Part shown: positions 47,375 through 56,232 of the stretch, one piece after another
Position numbering within the stretch: the stretch's first letter is position 1
Layout: each line of letters opens with the position of its first letter
From: an uncultured Blastocatellia bacterium
GTDB taxonomy: Bacteria; Acidobacteriota; Blastocatellia; HR10
Assembly: GCA_937934295.1 (NCBI GenBank)
Contig: CALHAI010000006.1
Location: forward strand, 1-64,000
Direction of reading: 5' to 3'
Length of the DNA: 64,000 bases
Notes under the pieces: generated by a model
Told to the model about the DNA's origin: nothing
The model's input: only the letters and a program-made list of their open reading frames with translations
Databases searched by the model: none
Made by a program: the position numbers and the translations under genes

Positions 47375-47686
47375 ATGAAATTCCCGAATCCGCAAGAGCT
47401 GCAGAAGATGCTCGAACAAGCACAGAAGATGCAAGAGCAGTTGCGCGACGCGATTCGACAGATTCGCGTTGAAGCCTCATCGGGCGGTGGCGCCGTCACC
47501 GTCACGATGTCCGGTACAAAGGAGATCCTCGCGCTCAAGATCGACCCGAACGCCGTCGAGGGGGACATCGAACTGCTGCAAGACCTGATCATCGCCGCCG
47601 TGAACGAATGTGGGCGTAAGGTGGATGAAGCCGTTCAACAACAGGCGCTCAAGAATTTGAACCTGAATCTCCCCGGCCTCTTCTGA
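47375..47686 (+). CDS. ybaB: YbaB/EbfC-family nucleoid-associated protein
   Basis: A 103-residue protein of the YbaB/EbfC DNA-binding family, with the N-terminal helix QELQKMLEQAQKMQEQL, the strand region GGGAVTVTMSGTKEI and the C-terminal EAVQQQALKNLN. It binds DNA as a dimer with a tweezer-like shape. I chose ATG 47375, which has GAGGAGGGG upstream; a GTG at 47348 that overlaps the dnaX stop is the alternative. It sits between dnaX and recR as in most bacteria. Confidence 0.93.
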   Translation: MKFPNPQELQKMLEQAQKMQEQLRDAIRQIRVEASSGGGAVTVTMSGTKEILALKIDPNAVEGDIELLQDLIIAAVNECGRKVDEAVQQQALKNLNLNLPGLF

Positions 47687-47719
47687 GGAGAAGCGGCTGG
47701 GAGACGTCGCGCGGCGACG

Positions 47720-48319
47720 ATGCTCGACTACGCCGAGGCCATTCATCGGCTGATCGAGGAGTTGAAGCGGCTGCCCGGTATTGGGCAGAAGTCGGCTCAG
47801 CGCATCGCTTTTCATCTCTTGCGCATGAACGCCGAGGACGTCCGACGCCTGGCGCGCATGATCGCGGAGGTCAAGGAGAAGATCATCCTCTGCTCGATCT
47901 GCCAGAATGTGACCGACGTAGATCCCTGCCGCTTCTGCTCAAGCGAGGCGCGCGATCGCAGCGTGATCTGCGTCGTCGAGGAACCGTACAACGTGGCGGT
48001 GATCGAACGGACGCGCGAATACCGTGGGCTCTATCATGTCCTTCACGGCGCGCTCTCCCCGATTCGGGGGATCGGTCCCGACGATTTGAAGATCCGGAGC
48101 CTGCTTGAGCGCCTTCGTTCGGGCGAGGTGAGGGAGATCATCCTCGCCACGAATCCGAATACCGAAGGGGAAGCGACGGCCAATTATCTCGCGCGGTTGT
48201 TGAAACCACTCGGCGTGCGCGTCACGCGCATCGCTATGGGCTTGCCCGTTGGCAGTGACCTCGAATTCGCCGACGAGGTGACGATGCACCGCGCGCTCGT
48301 CAATCGGCGCGAGATGTGA
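47720..48319 (+). CDS. recR: Recombination mediator RecR
   Basis: A 199-residue protein with an N-terminal helix-hairpin-helix ([18 protein letters not shown]), a four-Cys zinc finger ([16 protein letters not shown]) and a Toprim domain ([10 protein letters not shown], later [14 protein letters not shown]). With RecF/RecO it loads RecA at gaps. Length and motifs are complete. Three small genes follow in the same direction. Confidence 0.96.
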   Translation: MLDYAEAIHRLIEELKRLPGIGQKSAQRIAFHLLRMNAEDVRRLARMIAEVKEKIILCSICQNVTDVDPCRFCSSEARDRSVICVVEEPYNVAVIERTREYRGLYHVLHGALSPIRGIGPDDLKIRSLLERLRSGEVREIILATNPNTEGEATANYLARLLKPLGVRVTRIAMGLPVGSDLEFADEVTMHRALVNRREM

Positions 48320-48328
48320 GGAGAAGCT

Positions 48329-48595
48329 ATGGAGACGAGACCACAACCGACGGCGGAACGCCCGCTCAAAGCCCTGAGACCGAATCAGACGAATTGTGAC
48401 GAGAAGGACGAGAAAGGGAGGCCGTGCTGGGGACCATTGAAGGTTTGGCACACGGCTCCGGTCGAGATCCGACAAAAGGCGCCTGAGGGGATGGTCCTCT
48501 ACCGCTGTCAAGCGTGTCTGACCATCTACTACGGGCCGCCGCGCGAGCTACCGCTGCGGCGCGTCCCTCGTCGCGTTTCCATCCTCGGATGGTGA
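48329..48595 (+). CDS. Small unknown protein with a possible zinc ribbon
   Basis: An 88-residue protein that I do not recognise. Two Cys-containing segments (QTNCDEKDEKGRPCWG and YRCQACLTIYYG) could bind zinc in a treble-clef or ribbon fold. The C-terminus is Arg/Pro-rich (LPLRRVPRRVS). It starts 9 bases after recR and ends 6 bases before the next gene, so it is part of the dnaX-recR transcript. Confidence 0.65.
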   Translation: METRPQPTAERPLKALRPNQTNCDEKDEKGRPCWGPLKVWHTAPVEIRQKAPEGMVLYRCQACLTIYYGPPRELPLRRVPRRVSILGW

Positions 48596-48601
48596 GCCGG
48601 T

Positions 48602-49135
48602 ATGCGCTGTCCAAACTGTGGCCTAGAAAACCCCGAGACGAATCGCCGCTGCTCCGGCTGCGGCGCGCCCCTTCGCGAAGCGTCGGCAGCGCCGATCTTC
48701 GTCCTGCACCCGACGGCACTCTTTGTCGCGGCGCGATATCTGCTGGCGGCGATCATCATCTTCGGCCTTCTGCTACTTTATGCCTCTGTGGAACGGGCGC
48801 GCCCGGACACGATCCCCTCGTGGGGGCTTCTGCTCGCCATCGTGCTGATCCTTCTCTCTCCGCTCTCCCACCATGTGGCACGCGCCTTCGAGACCTATAC
48901 GCTCACGGAACAAGGACTCACGCTCACGTCGGGTGTGCTGCGCAGAGTTCATCGGCACATCCCCCTCGGCAAGATCCAAGAGGTCGTCGTCGTCCAAAGC
49001 GGATGGGGACGACTCTTGGGCATAGGGGACCTGGTCATTGACACGGCGGCCGAGACCGGTAGAATTATCTTGAGAGATGTCCGGCATCCGAAGACCTATG
49101 CCGATCTGATCATCCGTCAGATCGAACGGGCATGA
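48602..49135 (+). CDS. Membrane protein with zinc ribbon and bacterial PH-like domain
   Basis: A 177-residue protein. Residues 1-25 are a zinc ribbon (CPNCGLENPETNRRCSGCG). Two hydrophobic segments follow (ARYLLAAIIIFGLLLLY and WGLLLAIVLILLSPLSHH). The C-terminal half looks like a bacterial pleckstrin-homology (YdbS/YdbT-like) domain: YTLTEQGLTLTSGVL, IPLGKIQEVVVVQS, GIGDLVIDTA. Such proteins are membrane-linked and of unclear function. It lies in the recR transcript, close to its neighbours. Confidence 0.7.
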   Translation: MRCPNCGLENPETNRRCSGCGAPLREASAAPIFVLHPTALFVAARYLLAAIIIFGLLLLYASVERARPDTIPSWGLLLAIVLILLSPLSHHVARAFETYTLTEQGLTLTSGVLRRVHRHIPLGKIQEVVVVQSGWGRLLGIGDLVIDTAAETGRIILRDVRHPKTYADLIIRQIERA

Positions 49136-49145
49136 GGAGCAGCTC

Positions 49146-50384
49146 GTGAGGAGACGCGCGGCACGTCCCCACGTATTCGGACAGCTCGCGGCTGGCCTGG
49201 GGGCGATCGGCCTCCTTCTCACATCGGCGGCCGCGCAAGTGCTCGAGATTCGCACAGCTCCGCTCGTCGCGATGGCCTTCGAGCGACGAATCGGCTCCTG
49301 GCAACTCCTTGAGTCGATTCATGCCTTCCGCCCCTCCGAATACGAAGCCTATGATACGCGCCGAGGAGCCATCGCGCGAGAATATGGACTGCGCGAAGTC
49401 GCCTTCGCCGACTACGCCGATGCGCGAAAGCGAAAGGTGCGCGTCGAGCTCTTTCGCATGATCAACTACGTGTCCGCCTACGGCCTCTATTCCTTCGAGC
49501 GCCGACGGGGCGTCCGTTTGAGCGGCATTGGGACGGAGGCCGAGGCCGGGGACGATGCCCTCGTCTTTTGGAAGGGCGAGTATTACGGCCGCGTGATGAT
49601 CGTGAAAGAGGCGAAGGCTCCGAGCCTCTCCATCGGCGAGCTGAGCGATCTGGCGCGCGCGTTCGCTGAGAAGCTCGTGGTCGGCCCGCATGAAGTCCCC
49701 CTGCTCATTCGCCATCTGCCGACGGAAGGCCGCGTCCCGGGATCGGAGCGTTTCATCGCGGGGCCTCGTGGCTTGGCCGAGCTCCCCGGATACGAGAATC
49801 CCGACGACCTCTTCCTGCTGGGGAGCGATGCTGTTGAGGCGGCCGCAGCGGAATATCGGCTTGGTCGCGCTTCGGCCAAGCTCTTGCTCATCGAATATCA
49901 CACCCCTCAACTGGCGCAAGCGGCCTACGAGCGCGTTCGATCCCACCTCGAGCGACTGGCTCCGGCGGAACGAGAGCGTCGCGTCTTCAAGCGAGAGGGG
50001 AATTATCTGATCCACGCCTTCGAGGTCTCGGACCGCGCGACGATCGAGCGGATCGTGAATCAGATCGAGTACACGGCGCAGGTCCGATGGCTGAGCGGGG
50101 ACCGGATTCGCCTCGTGCCGAGCATCATCCAAGAGTTCCCTGTGGGACGGTGGCTCATCGCCATCTTCGCCTTCATCGGCGTCTTGATTCTGATCGCCAT
50201 CGGTGCGGGCGTGCTCTTCGGATACGGGTTCTTCCTCTGGAGACGGCGGCACCTGCGACGGTACCCATTCTCGGATGCTGGGGGCATCCAGCGTCTGAAT
50301 CTCGATGGATTGACGCTTCCCTCCCCACCGTCTTCCCGACAGCTCCCGTCTTGGCGAGCGTGGGAAGGGCCGCCGCCGGAGTGA
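49146..50384 (+). CDS. Unknown exported protein with a C-terminal membrane segment
   Basis: A 412-residue protein, possibly of the DUF6599 type (recalled, not verified). It has a signal peptide (QLAAGLGAIGLLLTSAAAQV) and a large extracytoplasmic region with two similar-looking halves (VRVELFRMINYVSAYGLYSFE and KLLLIEYHTPQLAQAAYERV). One strong transmembrane helix comes near the end (WLIAIFAFIGVLILIAIGAG), followed by an Arg-rich cytoplasmic tail. Start is the GTG at 49146. Its stop is one base from the stop of convergent ilvD. Confidence 0.65.
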   Translation: MRRRAARPHVFGQLAAGLGAIGLLLTSAAAQVLEIRTAPLVAMAFERRIGSWQLLESIHAFRPSEYEAYDTRRGAIAREYGLREVAFADYADARKRKVRVELFRMINYVSAYGLYSFERRRGVRLSGIGTEAEAGDDALVFWKGEYYGRVMIVKEAKAPSLSIGELSDLARAFAEKLVVGPHEVPLLIRHLPTEGRVPGSERFIAGPRGLAELPGYENPDDLFLLGSDAVEAAAAEYRLGRASAKLLLIEYHTPQLAQAAYERVRSHLERLAPAERERRVFKREGNYLIHAFEVSDRATIERIVNQIEYTAQVRWLSGDRIRLVPSIIQEFPVGRWLIAIFAFIGVLILIAIGAGVLFGYGFFLWRRRHLRRYPFSDAGGIQRLNLDGLTLPSPPSSRQLPSWRAWEGPPPE

Positions 50385-50385
50385 C

Positions 50386-52059
50386 TCAGCTTGTCACGGC
50401 CCCTTCGGACGCGGAGCCGACCAATCGGGCGTACTTTGCCATGACGCCGGAGCTATAGCGCGGAGGGGGCGGTGTCCAACGCGCCAGGCGCGCAGTAATC
50501 TCCGCTTCCGAGAGCTCCAGATCGAGTCGCCGACGTTCGATATCGAAGACGATCATATCGCCGTCGCGAACGATAGCCAGAGGTCCCCCTACAGCAGCTT
50601 CCGGAGCGACATGTCCGGCCATCAAGCCGTGCGTTGCGCCGGAGAACCGTCCATCAGTGACGAGAGCGACAGCTCCACCTAAGCCGGCGCCTTGCAAAGC
50701 GCCCGTCACGGCGAGCATCTCCCGCATACCCGGCCCTCCCTTCGGACCCTCATACCGGATGACGACGACGTCGCCCACTCGAATCTCGCCACGCTGCACG
50801 GCCTCAAAGGCCCCCTCTTCTCGATCAAAGACGCGCGCCGGTCCGCGATGATACAACCACGCCTTCCCGGCGATCTTCACGACGCATCCTTCTGGAGCGA
50901 GGCTCCCGCGCAGAATGACCAAGCCGCCAGTCGGCGAGAGCGGATCTGAGAGCGGACGAATTACAGGCTGTCCCGGCGTCTCCGCCGCCTCGCGGGCCTC
51001 CTCACCGATGGTTCGTCCGGTCACCGTCAGCGCGTCTTCATGCAGCAGACCAGCTTCAAGTAGCCGCTTGGCGATGACGCCGATTCCCCCGGCTCGATAG
51101 ACGTCGTACGCGACATATCGTCCCCACGGCTTCATATCGGCCAAAAGCGGCGTGCGCGAGCTGATCCGATCGAAGTCCTCGAGCACAAGCGGTACTCCCG
51201 CTTCGCGAGCAATAGCCAAGAGATGCAGGACGGCGTTTGTCGACCCTCCGGTTGCGGCGACGGCCGCGATGGCATTCTCCAGCGCTTTCCGCGTGATGAT
51301 CTGGCGTGGCCGGAGGTCGCGCCGTAAAAGCTCCATGACGAGCTGCCCGCACCGAAAAGCGATGTCTTCCTTGAGCGGATCGGCCGCCGGGATCATGGCG
51401 CTTCCCATCGGGGAGATACCCAGCATCTCGCAGGCCGTCGCCATCGTGTTCGCGGTGAATTGCCCTCCGCAGGCCCCTTCCCCGGGACACGCGACGTTCT
51501 CCAGCTCTCGCAGCTCTTCCAACGCCATCCGCCCGGCCACGCAAGCGCCGATCGCCTCATAGACATCTTGGATCGTCACGGCGCGCCCGCGAAAGGATCC
51601 CGGGGCGATCGAGCCACCGTAGAGCATGAGACCGGGGAGATCGAGTCGCAGCAGGGCCATGACCGCTCCCGGGATCGTCTTATCGCAGCCCGAGATCACA
51701 ACGAGCGCATCCAGCAGATGACCGCGCACGACCAGCTCGATGGAGTCGGCGATGACCTCGCGACTGATGAGCGAAGTCTTCATCCCCTCCGTTCCCATGG
51801 CGATGCCATCGGAGATGGCGATAGTGTTGAACTCGATCGGCGTGCCGCCGGCCGCGCGAATCCCCTCCTTGATTCTCTCCGCCAGGCGGCGATGGTTGTA
51901 ATTACACGGCATGATCTCGATCCAACTGTGCGCCACCCCAACCAGGGGGCGTTCGAGGTCCTCATCGCGGAAGCCCACGGCCTTCATCATCGCGCGCGCT
52001 CCAGCGCGACTGAGCCCCTCGGTCAACCGAGCGCTCTCTCGCTTCAATTCTCGACTCAT
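50386..52059 (-). CDS. ilvD: Dihydroxy-acid dehydratase
   Basis: A 557-residue Fe-S enzyme that dehydrates 2,3-dihydroxy-isovalerate and its homologue in valine/isoleucine/leucine synthesis. Cluster-binding Cys are seen in [20 protein letters not shown] and [17 protein letters not shown]. The length is typical. Sugar-acid dehydratases of the same family share the fold, but the motifs fit IlvD. The gene stands alone on the minus strand and has a TATAAT box overlapped by a palindrome. Confidence 0.93.
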   Translation of the reverse strand: MSRELKRESARLTEGLSRAGARAMMKAVGFRDEDLERPLVGVAHSWIEIMPCNYNHRRLAERIKEGIRAAGGTPIEFNTIAISDGIAMGTEGMKTSLISREVIADSIELVVRGHLLDALVVISGCDKTIPGAVMALLRLDLPGLMLYGGSIAPGSFRGRAVTIQDVYEAIGACVAGRMALEELRELENVACPGEGACGGQFTANTMATACEMLGISPMGSAMIPAADPLKEDIAFRCGQLVMELLRRDLRPRQIITRKALENAIAAVAATGGSTNAVLHLLAIAREAGVPLVLEDFDRISSRTPLLADMKPWGRYVAYDVYRAGGIGVIAKRLLEAGLLHEDALTVTGRTIGEEAREAAETPGQPVIRPLSDPLSPTGGLVILRGSLAPEGCVVKIAGKAWLYHRGPARVFDREEGAFEAVQRGEIRVGDVVVIRYEGPKGGPGMREMLAVTGALQGAGLGGAVALVTDGRFSGATHGLMAGHVAPEAAVGGPLAIVRDGDMIVFDIERRRLDLELSEAEITARLARWTPPPPRYSSGVMAKYARLVGSASEGAVTS

Positions 52060-52089
52060 CTTCCGCCCTCCTCCCGGAGTCTTGTGAAG

Positions 52090-52103
52090 ATCACGTGATT
52101 ATA
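52090..52103 (-). promoter_or_regulatory. ilvD -10 box with overlapping 10-bp palindrome
   Basis: Minus-strand TATAAT (52103-52098) abuts the self-complementary ATCACGTGAT (52090-52099). A T-rich stretch lies at -35 but no good hexamer. The palindrome spans the predicted start region, a natural operator position. Confidence 0.4.
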
Positions 52104-52182
52104 GCGTCTATGAGTGGAGGAAAAAAGCGCGCGTTCGCACCGAATGCCTGAAAATCTGGGGATGAGGACTCAGATCGGACTT

Positions 52183-52191
52183 TGCTAAAAT
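52183..52191 (+). promoter_or_regulatory. Extended -10 promoter of larB, probably leaderless
   Basis: TGCTAAAAT at 52183-52191 fits an extended -10 box (TG-N-TAAAAT) without a clear -35. The predicted start, near 52198, coincides with the GTG at 52199, so the mRNA may have no leader; no ribosome site is visible upstream. Confidence 0.4.
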
Positions 52192-52198
52192 AGGGGCC

Positions 52199-52954
52199 GT
52201 GAAAGCGGAGGCGCTCAGGGAGGTACTGCTCGCATTTCAGCGGGGGGAGATGACACTCGAAGACGTCCTCGCGCGACTTCGTCATCTCCCTTACGAAGAC
52301 CTCGGCTTCGCCAAGCTCGATCATCACCGACACCTGCGGCAGGGTTTTCCCGAAGTCGTCTTCGGCCATGGGAAGACGCCCGAGCAAATCGCCGCGATCG
52401 TCGCGCGGCTTCTGGAGCATAGCGCTCTGGCGTTGGTGACGCGGACGGATGAAGCCGCCTATGCGGCCGTTCGACGCATCGCCCCAGACGCTGCCTATCA
52501 CCCGCAGGCGCGAATGATCACGATTCGGCGGGGAGCGCCTTCCGAGCCCGAAGGATTGATCGCCGTCGTCTCCGCGGGGACGGCCGACATTCCCGTCGCT
52601 GAAGAAGCGGCTGTCACAGCCGAAGCGCTGGGTAATCGCGTCGAGCGATTTTACGATGTCGGCGTCGCCGGGCTCCATCGGTTGCTCAGCCTCCATGAGC
52701 GACTGGTGGCGGCGCGCGTCATCATCTGCGTCGCGGGCATGGAAGGCGCGTTGCCGAGCGTCATCGGAGGACTCGTGAGCGTTCCCGTCATCGCCGTCCC
52801 AACCAGCGTCGGCTACGGCGCCGGATATGGCGGCGTCGCTGCTCTTCTTGGCATGTTGAACAGTTGTTCCGCGAACGTCGTCGTCGTCAATATCGACAAC
52901 GGTTTCGGCGCCGGCTTCGTCGCCGGCTTGATCAATCAACCCAAAACCCACTGA
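52199..52954 (+). CDS. larB: LarB-type nickel-pincer cofactor synthesis protein
   Basis: A 251-residue protein. The N-terminal [20 protein letters not shown] and the C-terminal AIR-carboxylase-like domain ([43 protein letters not shown]) are LarB hallmarks. LarB carboxylates and hydrolyses nicotinic acid adenine dinucleotide, the first step to the NPN cofactor of lactate racemase and its relatives. larC and larE are not in this window. The start is GTG 52199. The BNR-protein gene follows after 12 bases. Confidence 0.9.
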   Translation: MKAEALREVLLAFQRGEMTLEDVLARLRHLPYEDLGFAKLDHHRHLRQGFPEVVFGHGKTPEQIAAIVARLLEHSALALVTRTDEAAYAAVRRIAPDAAYHPQARMITIRRGAPSEPEGLIAVVSAGTADIPVAEEAAVTAEALGNRVERFYDVGVAGLHRLLSLHERLVAARVIICVAGMEGALPSVIGGLVSVPVIAVPTSVGYGAGYGGVAALLGMLNSCSANVVVVNIDNGFGAGFVAGLINQPKTH

Positions 52955-52966
52955 GGAGGATTACCT

Positions 52967-55900
52967 ATGAGGATCACCAGAGAAACCCGAGTCGCCATGT
53001 GGAGCGCATCGCGTTTCTTAGGGATACATCTGATCGCACTTTTGCTCCTTCTGCTTGTTGGGGCTCCCGCAACCCGCGGGCAAGGGCAGAGCGACCTTCG
53101 GTACATCACTGAAGAGCTGTTCAAGAGCCTGGAATTTCGCAACATCGGACCGGCCATCATGGGCGGTCGCATTGATGATTTTGCCGTCGTCGAGAGTGAC
53201 CCTCGTATCATCTACGTCGCGACGGCCTCCGGCGGCGTATGGAAGACGACCAATGGTGGCGTCACCTGGGAGCCGATCTTTGACACGGAAGCCGTTAGCT
53301 CCATCGGCGATGTCACCGTTGCCCCGTCCAATCCCAACATCGTGTGGGTTGGCACCGGAGAGCCCAATAACCGGCAAAGCTCCTCATGGGGCAATGGCGT
53401 CTACAAATCGCTCGATGGTGGCAAGACCTGGGGGCACATGGGACTGAGCGACACGCACCACATCGGACGCATCGTCATTGATCCGACGAATCCGGACATC
53501 GTCTATGTGGCGGCGCTTGGTCGCCTGTGGGGGCCGAATCGCGAACGCGGGCTCTTCAAGACGACCGACGGTGGGAAGACCTGGACATGCGTGCTCTTTA
53601 TCAATGAGGACACAGGTGTCGTGGACGTCGCCATGGACCCTCAGAGCCCCAATATCCTGTACGCCGCCGCGTATCAACGCCGACGCACGGCTTATGGCTT
53701 CAACGGTGGTGGGCCACATAGCGGGCTCTATAAATCCGTGGACGGTGGCGCGACATGGCAGAAACTCACGCGAGGGTTGCCGACGGGCGACACCGGGCGC
53801 ATCGGTCTGGACATCTATCGGCGCGATCCTCGCATCGTCTACGCCATCATCGAAAACAAGGATGGGGGCGTCTTTCGATCGGAAGATCGCGGGGAGACCT
53901 GGACGAAGATGAGCGACGTCAATCCGCGCCCATCTTACTACAGCCAGATTCGCATTGATCCGAATAACGATCAGCGTATCTGGGTCATGGGGGCGCCCAT
54001 GTACTACTCCGAGGATGGTGGACGGACATTTCGCACCAACTGGGTCACGCGCATTCACGGCGACTTTCATGCCATGTGGATCAACCCGGCGAATTCCGAT
54101 CACATTGTCCTCGGGTCCGACGGCGGCATCCACATCAGCTACGATCGAGGACGGACATGGGATTTCATCAACACCTTGCCGCTCGGGCAATTCTATGAGA
54201 TCTGTTACGACATGCGCACGCCGTACTCCGTCTACGGAGGGCTTCAGGACAATGGGAGCTGGATGGGGCCCAGCCGCACGCTCTACACCGTCGGCATCAC
54301 TAACGAGGACTGGATTCGTATCGGGGGCGGCGACGGCTTCTATGTTCAGGTGGATCCGACCGATCACAATATCCTCTACGTGGAATCCCAGAACGGCAAC
54401 ATCACGCGCTTGCACATGAACACGGGGGAGCGCCGCATGATCCGTCCGGAGCCGAAGCCCGGCCAGCCCCGGTATCGGTTTGATTGGAACTCCCCCATCC
54501 TCATCTCTCCGCACGATCCGAAGACGATCTATTTCGGCGGGAATCGGCTCTTCATCTCTAAGGATCGAGGCGAGACGTGGACGGAGACGCAGGATCTGAC
54601 GACACAGCCGGATCGCGACAAGATGCCGATCATGGGCGTGATTCCCGGCCCGGACACGCTCTCGCGGCACGATGGCGTGGAGACCTACGGGCAGATCACG
54701 ACCATCTCGGAATCGCCCGTGCGCGCGGGGATCCTCTGGGTAGGGACCGATGATGGGAATGTCCAAGTCTCGCGCGATGGCGGTCGGACGTGGGAGAACG
54801 TCACCGGCAATATCCCAGGCATTCCGAAGACCACGTATGTGAGTCGCGTCGTCGCCTCGCGCTCGGGCGAAGGCGTCGCGTATGTCACCTTCGATGGCCA
54901 TCGCAGCAACGACTTCACACCATACGTCTACATGACGACCGACTTCGGGAAGACGTGGAAGTCCCTGCGGAGCAACTTGCCGGACGGACACCCCATCAAC
55001 GTCATTCGCGAGCACCCTCGGAATCCGAACCTGCTCTTTGTGGGGACAGAGTTCGGGTTGTTCGTCTCTTTCGATCGCGGCGGGCGCTGGATGCGACTCA
55101 AGAACAATCTGCCGACCGTACCAGTAGACGACATTCAGATTCATCCGCGCGAGAACGATCTCATCCTGGGGACGCATGGGCGAAGCATCTTTATCCTGGA
55201 TGACATCACGCCGCTTGAGCAGCTTTCGCCGAGCGTCTTAGACTCCGACCTGCATGTCTTCGACATTCGACCGGCGACGATGTACCGACTCTACAACCAC
55301 AAGGGGAACACGGGACACAAGTTCTTCATCGCGCCGAATCCGCCTTATGGAGCGATCATTCACTACTACCTGAAGACGCCGCCGGGTGAGAAGGAGGAGG
55401 TGAAGATCACGATCCTTGATCGCGAGGGCCGGGTGATCCGCGAACTGCGCGGGCCCAAGGCCGCGGGGATCAACCGCGTCGCGTGGGATTTGCGCCACGA
55501 ACCTCCGGCGCGCGCGGAAGCCGAGCCGCCAGCCGGACCATTCGGCGCGCCGCAAGGGCCGCTGGTACTCCCTGGCGAGTACACGGTACGCGTCTCCGTC
55601 GGCACCCGACAAATGAGCAAGACCGTGCGCGTTGAAGAGGATCCGCGGATTCAGGTCAGTGCCGACGAGCTTCGTGCTCATCGTGAGGCGTGGCATCGCG
55701 TGGGTCGCCTCTATGCCTCGGCTGATGCCGCGCGTCGTCGCGTCGTTGAATTGCGAAACCGTGTCAACGAATGGGCCGAGAGCTTGAAGCAGCAATCGAA
55801 CGTCCCGCAATCCGTCCAAACAGCCATCGCGGCAGTACTCAAAGAACTGGATGAGCTTCGGGATCAGTTCGTCGCGCGGCCACGTCCGCTGGGATTCGCC

Positions 55901-56155
55901 GGCCCTGATCTGCCGGGGACGCCGCGTCCGATCGTCGGGCGCCTCATGCAACTCTATTCGGCCATCGGCTCGTTCACGGCACGACCGACACCGCGACAGG
56001 CGGAGATGATCGAAGAGCTGGCTCAGGAACTCACACAACTGGTGGATCGCCTGAACCGCATCATCGAGGAGGCGATCCCGAACCTCAATCGGCAACTGCG
56101 GGAGAGCACTATCCCGCACCTCAATCCGGGAGAGCGGATCACCGTGCCGCGTTAG
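52967..56155 (+). CDS. Large exported BNR/VPS10-like beta-propeller protein
   Basis: A 1062-residue protein with a signal peptide (IALLLLLLVGAPATRGQ). About 700 residues are BNR/Asp-box repeats (GVWKTTNGGVTWE, GVYKSLDGGKTW, LFKTTDGGKTW, LYKSVDGGATW, VQVSRDGGRTW) that fold into one or two seven-bladed propellers. A beta-sandwich (VKITILDREGRVIRELRG) and a helical C-terminal region follow. Proteins of this type are frequent in Acidobacteriota and often labelled glycosyl hydrolase or sortilin-like, but no activity is established and no sialidase Arg triad was identified. A GAGGA ribosome site precedes the ATG. Confidence 0.8.
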   Translation: MRITRETRVAMWSASRFLGIHLIALLLLLLVGAPATRGQGQSDLRYITEELFKSLEFRNIGPAIMGGRIDDFAVVESDPRIIYVATASGGVWKTTNGGVTWEPIFDTEAVSSIGDVTVAPSNPNIVWVGTGEPNNRQSSSWGNGVYKSLDGGKTWGHMGLSDTHHIGRIVIDPTNPDIVYVAALGRLWGPNRERGLFKTTDGGKTWTCVLFINEDTGVVDVAMDPQSPNILYAAAYQRRRTAYGFNGGGPHSGLYKSVDGGATWQKLTRGLPTGDTGRIGLDIYRRDPRIVYAIIENKDGGVFRSEDRGETWTKMSDVNPRPSYYSQIRIDPNNDQRIWVMGAPMYYSEDGGRTFRTNWVTRIHGDFHAMWINPANSDHIVLGSDGGIHISYDRGRTWDFINTLPLGQFYEICYDMRTPYSVYGGLQDNGSWMGPSRTLYTVGITNEDWIRIGGGDGFYVQVDPTDHNILYVESQNGNITRLHMNTGERRMIRPEPKPGQPRYRFDWNSPILISPHDPKTIYFGGNRLFISKDRGETWTETQDLTTQPDRDKMPIMGVIPGPDTLSRHDGVETYGQITTISESPVRAGILWVGTDDGNVQVSRDGGRTWENVTGNIPGIPKTTYVSRVVASRSGEGVAYVTFDGHRSNDFTPYVYMTTDFGKTWKSLRSNLPDGHPINVIREHPRNPNLLFVGTEFGLFVSFDRGGRWMRLKNNLPTVPVDDIQIHPRENDLILGTHGRSIFILDDITPLEQLSPSVLDSDLHVFDIRPATMYRLYNHKGNTGHKFFIAPNPPYGAIIHYYLKTPPGEKEEVKITILDREGRVIRELRGPKAAGINRVAWDLRHEPPARAEAEPPAGPFGAPQGPLVLPGEYTVRVSVGTRQMSKTVRVEEDPRIQVSADELRAHREAWHRVGRLYASADAARRRVVELRNRVNEWAESLKQQSNVPQSVQTAIAAVLKELDELRDQFVARPRPLGFAGPDLPGTPRPIVGRLMQLYSAIGSFTARPTPRQAEMIEELAQELTQLVDRLNRIIEEAIPNLNRQLRESTIPHLNPGERITVPR

Positions 56156-56171
56156 CGGAGTGGCCTTTGAC

Positions 56172-56207
56172 GGCTCGGGCTGAGGCGGGAACGCCTCGGC
56201 CTGAGCC
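56172..56207. terminator. Strong 16-bp hairpin between convergent genes
   Basis: The arms at 56172-56187 and 56192-56207 pair over 16 positions (14 Watson-Crick, two G-T) around the GNRA-type loop GGAA. It lies between the convergent stops at 56155 and 56233 and should act on both strands. No U-run is present. Confidence 0.65.
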
Positions 56208-56232
56208 TCGCGCGCCCGTCCAGGGAGCAGGA

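Noticed and set aside
52163-52182. A -35 box for larB.
   Set aside because: No TTG-like hexamer occurs at 16-19 bases from the TAAAAT box, so only an extended -10 element is proposed.
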